35,577 nucleotides of DNA, taken from Betaproteobacteria bacterium. GTDB lineage: Bacteria; Pseudomonadota; Gammaproteobacteria; Burkholderiales; SG8-39. The stretch is taken from NCBI GenBank assembly GCA_016868105.1, contig VGIA01000015.1, positions 1 through 35,577 of the forward strand, given 5' to 3'. The position numbers and the translations under genes were made by a program. Positions 34,455 to 35,577 of this stretch are shown here, in pieces; position 1 is the first letter of the stretch; each line of letters opens with the position of its first letter. The notes beneath the pieces were generated by a model. That model had not been told where the DNA came from. It saw only the letters and a list, made by a program, of their open reading frames with translations, and made no database searches.

Positions 34455-35577
34455 ATGCCCCGCATACTCCCCTCGGTCTGCACCCTCGACTGCCCCGACA
34501 CCTGCAGCCTCGCGGTGACGGTGGCCGAGGACCGCATCGTGGCGGTGAAGGGCTCGAAGGCCAATCCCTACACCGCCGGCAAGCTCTGCGCCAAGGTCCC
34601 GGAGCAGTTCCCGGCCTTCGTGCACGGGCCCGGCAGGCTCACGACGCCGCTCCGGCGCAACGGCCAGAAAGGCGACCGCAGGTTCGAGCGCCTCTCCTGG
34701 TCCGCGGCGCTCGATGAAATCCACGCCCGCTTCCAGGCGGCGATCGCGAAGCACGGGCCGCAGTCGATCCTGCCGCTCAACTACGCCGGCCCGCATGGCG
34801 CGCTCGCGGGCGGTTCGATGGACCTCAGGTTCTTCCACCGGCTGGGCGCGAGCCTGCTCGATCGGCGGCCCCTGTGCGGCGGCATCCGCGGTGAGGCCTG
34901 GATGGGCACCTTCGGCGTGACGCCCGGGATGCCCCCTGAGCAGGCGGAGCACGCGAAGCTCATCGTCGCCTGGGGCAATAACGTCACCTGGTGCAACCTG
35001 CACCTGGCGCCGGTGATCAAGCGGGCGCGCAAGAAGGGCGCCAAGCTGGCGGTGGTGGACCCAAGGCGCACGGTGATCGCGGCGCAGGCGGACCTGCACT
35101 TGCCTGTGCGGCCGGGGACGGACGTGCTCCTTGCCTGGGCGATCGCGGCGGAGCTCGAGCGCTGCGGTGGGATCGACAAGGCGTTTGTCGCTAGCCACGT
35201 GGAAGGCCACGAAGACTTCATGGCGCTTGCCCGCCCCTGGACGATCGAGCGCGCGGCCGAGGCCTGCGGCGTGAGGGCGGCGGATGTGCGCACGCTCGCC
35301 CAGTGGTACCGCGATCTGTCGCCCGCCGCGATCAGCGTGGGCAACGGCCTGGAGCGGAACCAGAACGGCGGCAGCGGCATCCGCGCGGTGTTCGCGCTGC
35401 CCGCGCTCGCCGGCAAGTTCGGCGTCAGGGGCGGGGGCCTGGTCAACGGTGCGGGGAACGCCTTCCCCAAGACACCCGCCAAGCTCGCCCGGCCGGAGCT
35501 CGTTCCCCCGGGGACCCGGACGCTCAACATCATCGACGTCGGGCGGCACCTGAACGACGCCTCGCTTGCGCCGCCGA
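34455..35577 (+). CDS. molybdopterin-dependent oxidoreductase, 4Fe-4S containing (partial, 3' end outside window)
   Basis: At least 374 codons are present, absent from the ORF track because no stop occurs before the edge. The N-terminus SVCTLDCPDTCSLAV...KLCAK gives Cys9, Cys13, Cys17 and Cys45 (C-x3-C-x3-C-x27-C), the iron-sulfur motif of the DMSO-reductase/formate-dehydrogenase superfamily. Further family segments are RLTTPLRRNGQKGDRRFERLSWSAALDEI, LVVAWGNN-like LIVAWGNNVTWCNLHLAPVI, AKLAVVDPRRT, LPVRPGTDVLLAWAI and GNGLERNQNGGSGIRAVFALPALAGKFGVRGGG. No Tat signal is seen, so it is probably cytoplasmic. The substrate is not identifiable. It starts 214 bp after ftcD and need not belong to the hut unit. 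Confidence 0.9.
   Translation, partial: MPRILPSVCTLDCPDTCSLAVTVAEDRIVAVKGSKANPYTAGKLCAKVPEQFPAFVHGPGRLTTPLRRNGQKGDRRFERLSWSAALDEIHARFQAAIAKHGPQSILPLNYAGPHGALAGGSMDLRFFHRLGASLLDRRPLCGGIRGEAWMGTFGVTPGMPPEQAEHAKLIVAWGNNVTWCNLHLAPVIKRARKKGAKLAVVDPRRTVIAAQADLHLPVRPGTDVLLAWAIAAELERCGGIDKAFVASHVEGHEDFMALARPWTIERAAEACGVRAADVRTLAQWYRDLSPAAISVGNGLERNQNGGSGIRAVFALPALAGKFGVRGGGLVNGAGNAFPKTPAKLARPELVPPGTRTLNIIDVGRHLNDASLAPP

Overview
This is a gene-dense, visibly GC-rich window with strong third-position GC bias. It is packed with periplasmic solute receptors, including a TRAP DctP, a Bug/TctC-type receptor, a family-5 peptide receptor and a LivK-type receptor. That style, and the orphan Bug receptor in particular, suggests a soil or environmental betaproteobacterium (Burkholderiales-like). 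The taxon is inferred, because the window holds no rRNA or other taxonomic marker. There are no tRNA or rRNA genes, CRISPR arrays, transposases or phage genes. Nearly everything is uptake and catabolism.

Layout. (i) 1-5155, minus strand: the start of an alpha/beta hydrolase running off the left edge, a TRAP transporter (dctP-dctQ-dctM, with overlapping stop and start codons) and a CocE/NonD-type serine hydrolase. (ii) 5237-14433, plus strand: a TetR regulator with a palindromic operator inside its own likely promoter, then a peptide-type ABC importer (receptor, two permeases, two ATPases) with an M24-fold hydrolase and an amidohydrolase inserted. This looks like a scavenging locus for a peptide- or amide-like compound. 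(iii) 14442-16931, minus strand: a class-III aminotransferase and an acetylpolyamine-amidohydrolase/HDAC-like enzyme, a plausible acetylpolyamine or diamine pair. (iv) 17018-19356, minus strand: a Bug receptor translationally coupled to a sulfatase that has no signal peptide. (v) 19437-34240: a two-armed histidine/imidazole island organised around an IclR regulator. (vi) 34455-end: a molybdopterin oxidoreductase cut by the right edge.

The histidine island is the most interesting part. The right arm (iclR, ureohydrolase, PhyH-type oxygenase, hutU, hutH, a 35-codon remnant, ftcD) and the left arm (hutI, LivK/H/M/G/F-type importer, second hutU-like gene) start 23 bp apart. Together they encode histidine to urocanate (HutH), to imidazolonepropionate (HutU), to formimidoylglutamate (HutI), to glutamate plus one-carbon folate (FTCD). 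The left-arm hutU paralogue has lost the urocanase signature Cys (FQGLPARIC to FQGLPARIG) and a glycine/histidine-rich C-terminal loop, so it probably acts on a modified urocanate. FTCD carries an insertion with a textbook C2H2 zinc-finger spacing. The ureohydrolase has Asp where its family has a metal-binding His. The tiny ORF between hutH and ftcD resembles the N-terminus of N-formylglutamate deformylase, a likely fossil of an alternative last step. A nearly perfect 43-bp palindrome covers the whole iclR-hutI intergenic region and both start codons.

I infer that the island imports and degrades histidine plus at least one modified imidazole (for example a thio- or methyl-histidine derivative) under IclR control. 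All coordinates come from reading the sequence and the ORF track. No database search was run.
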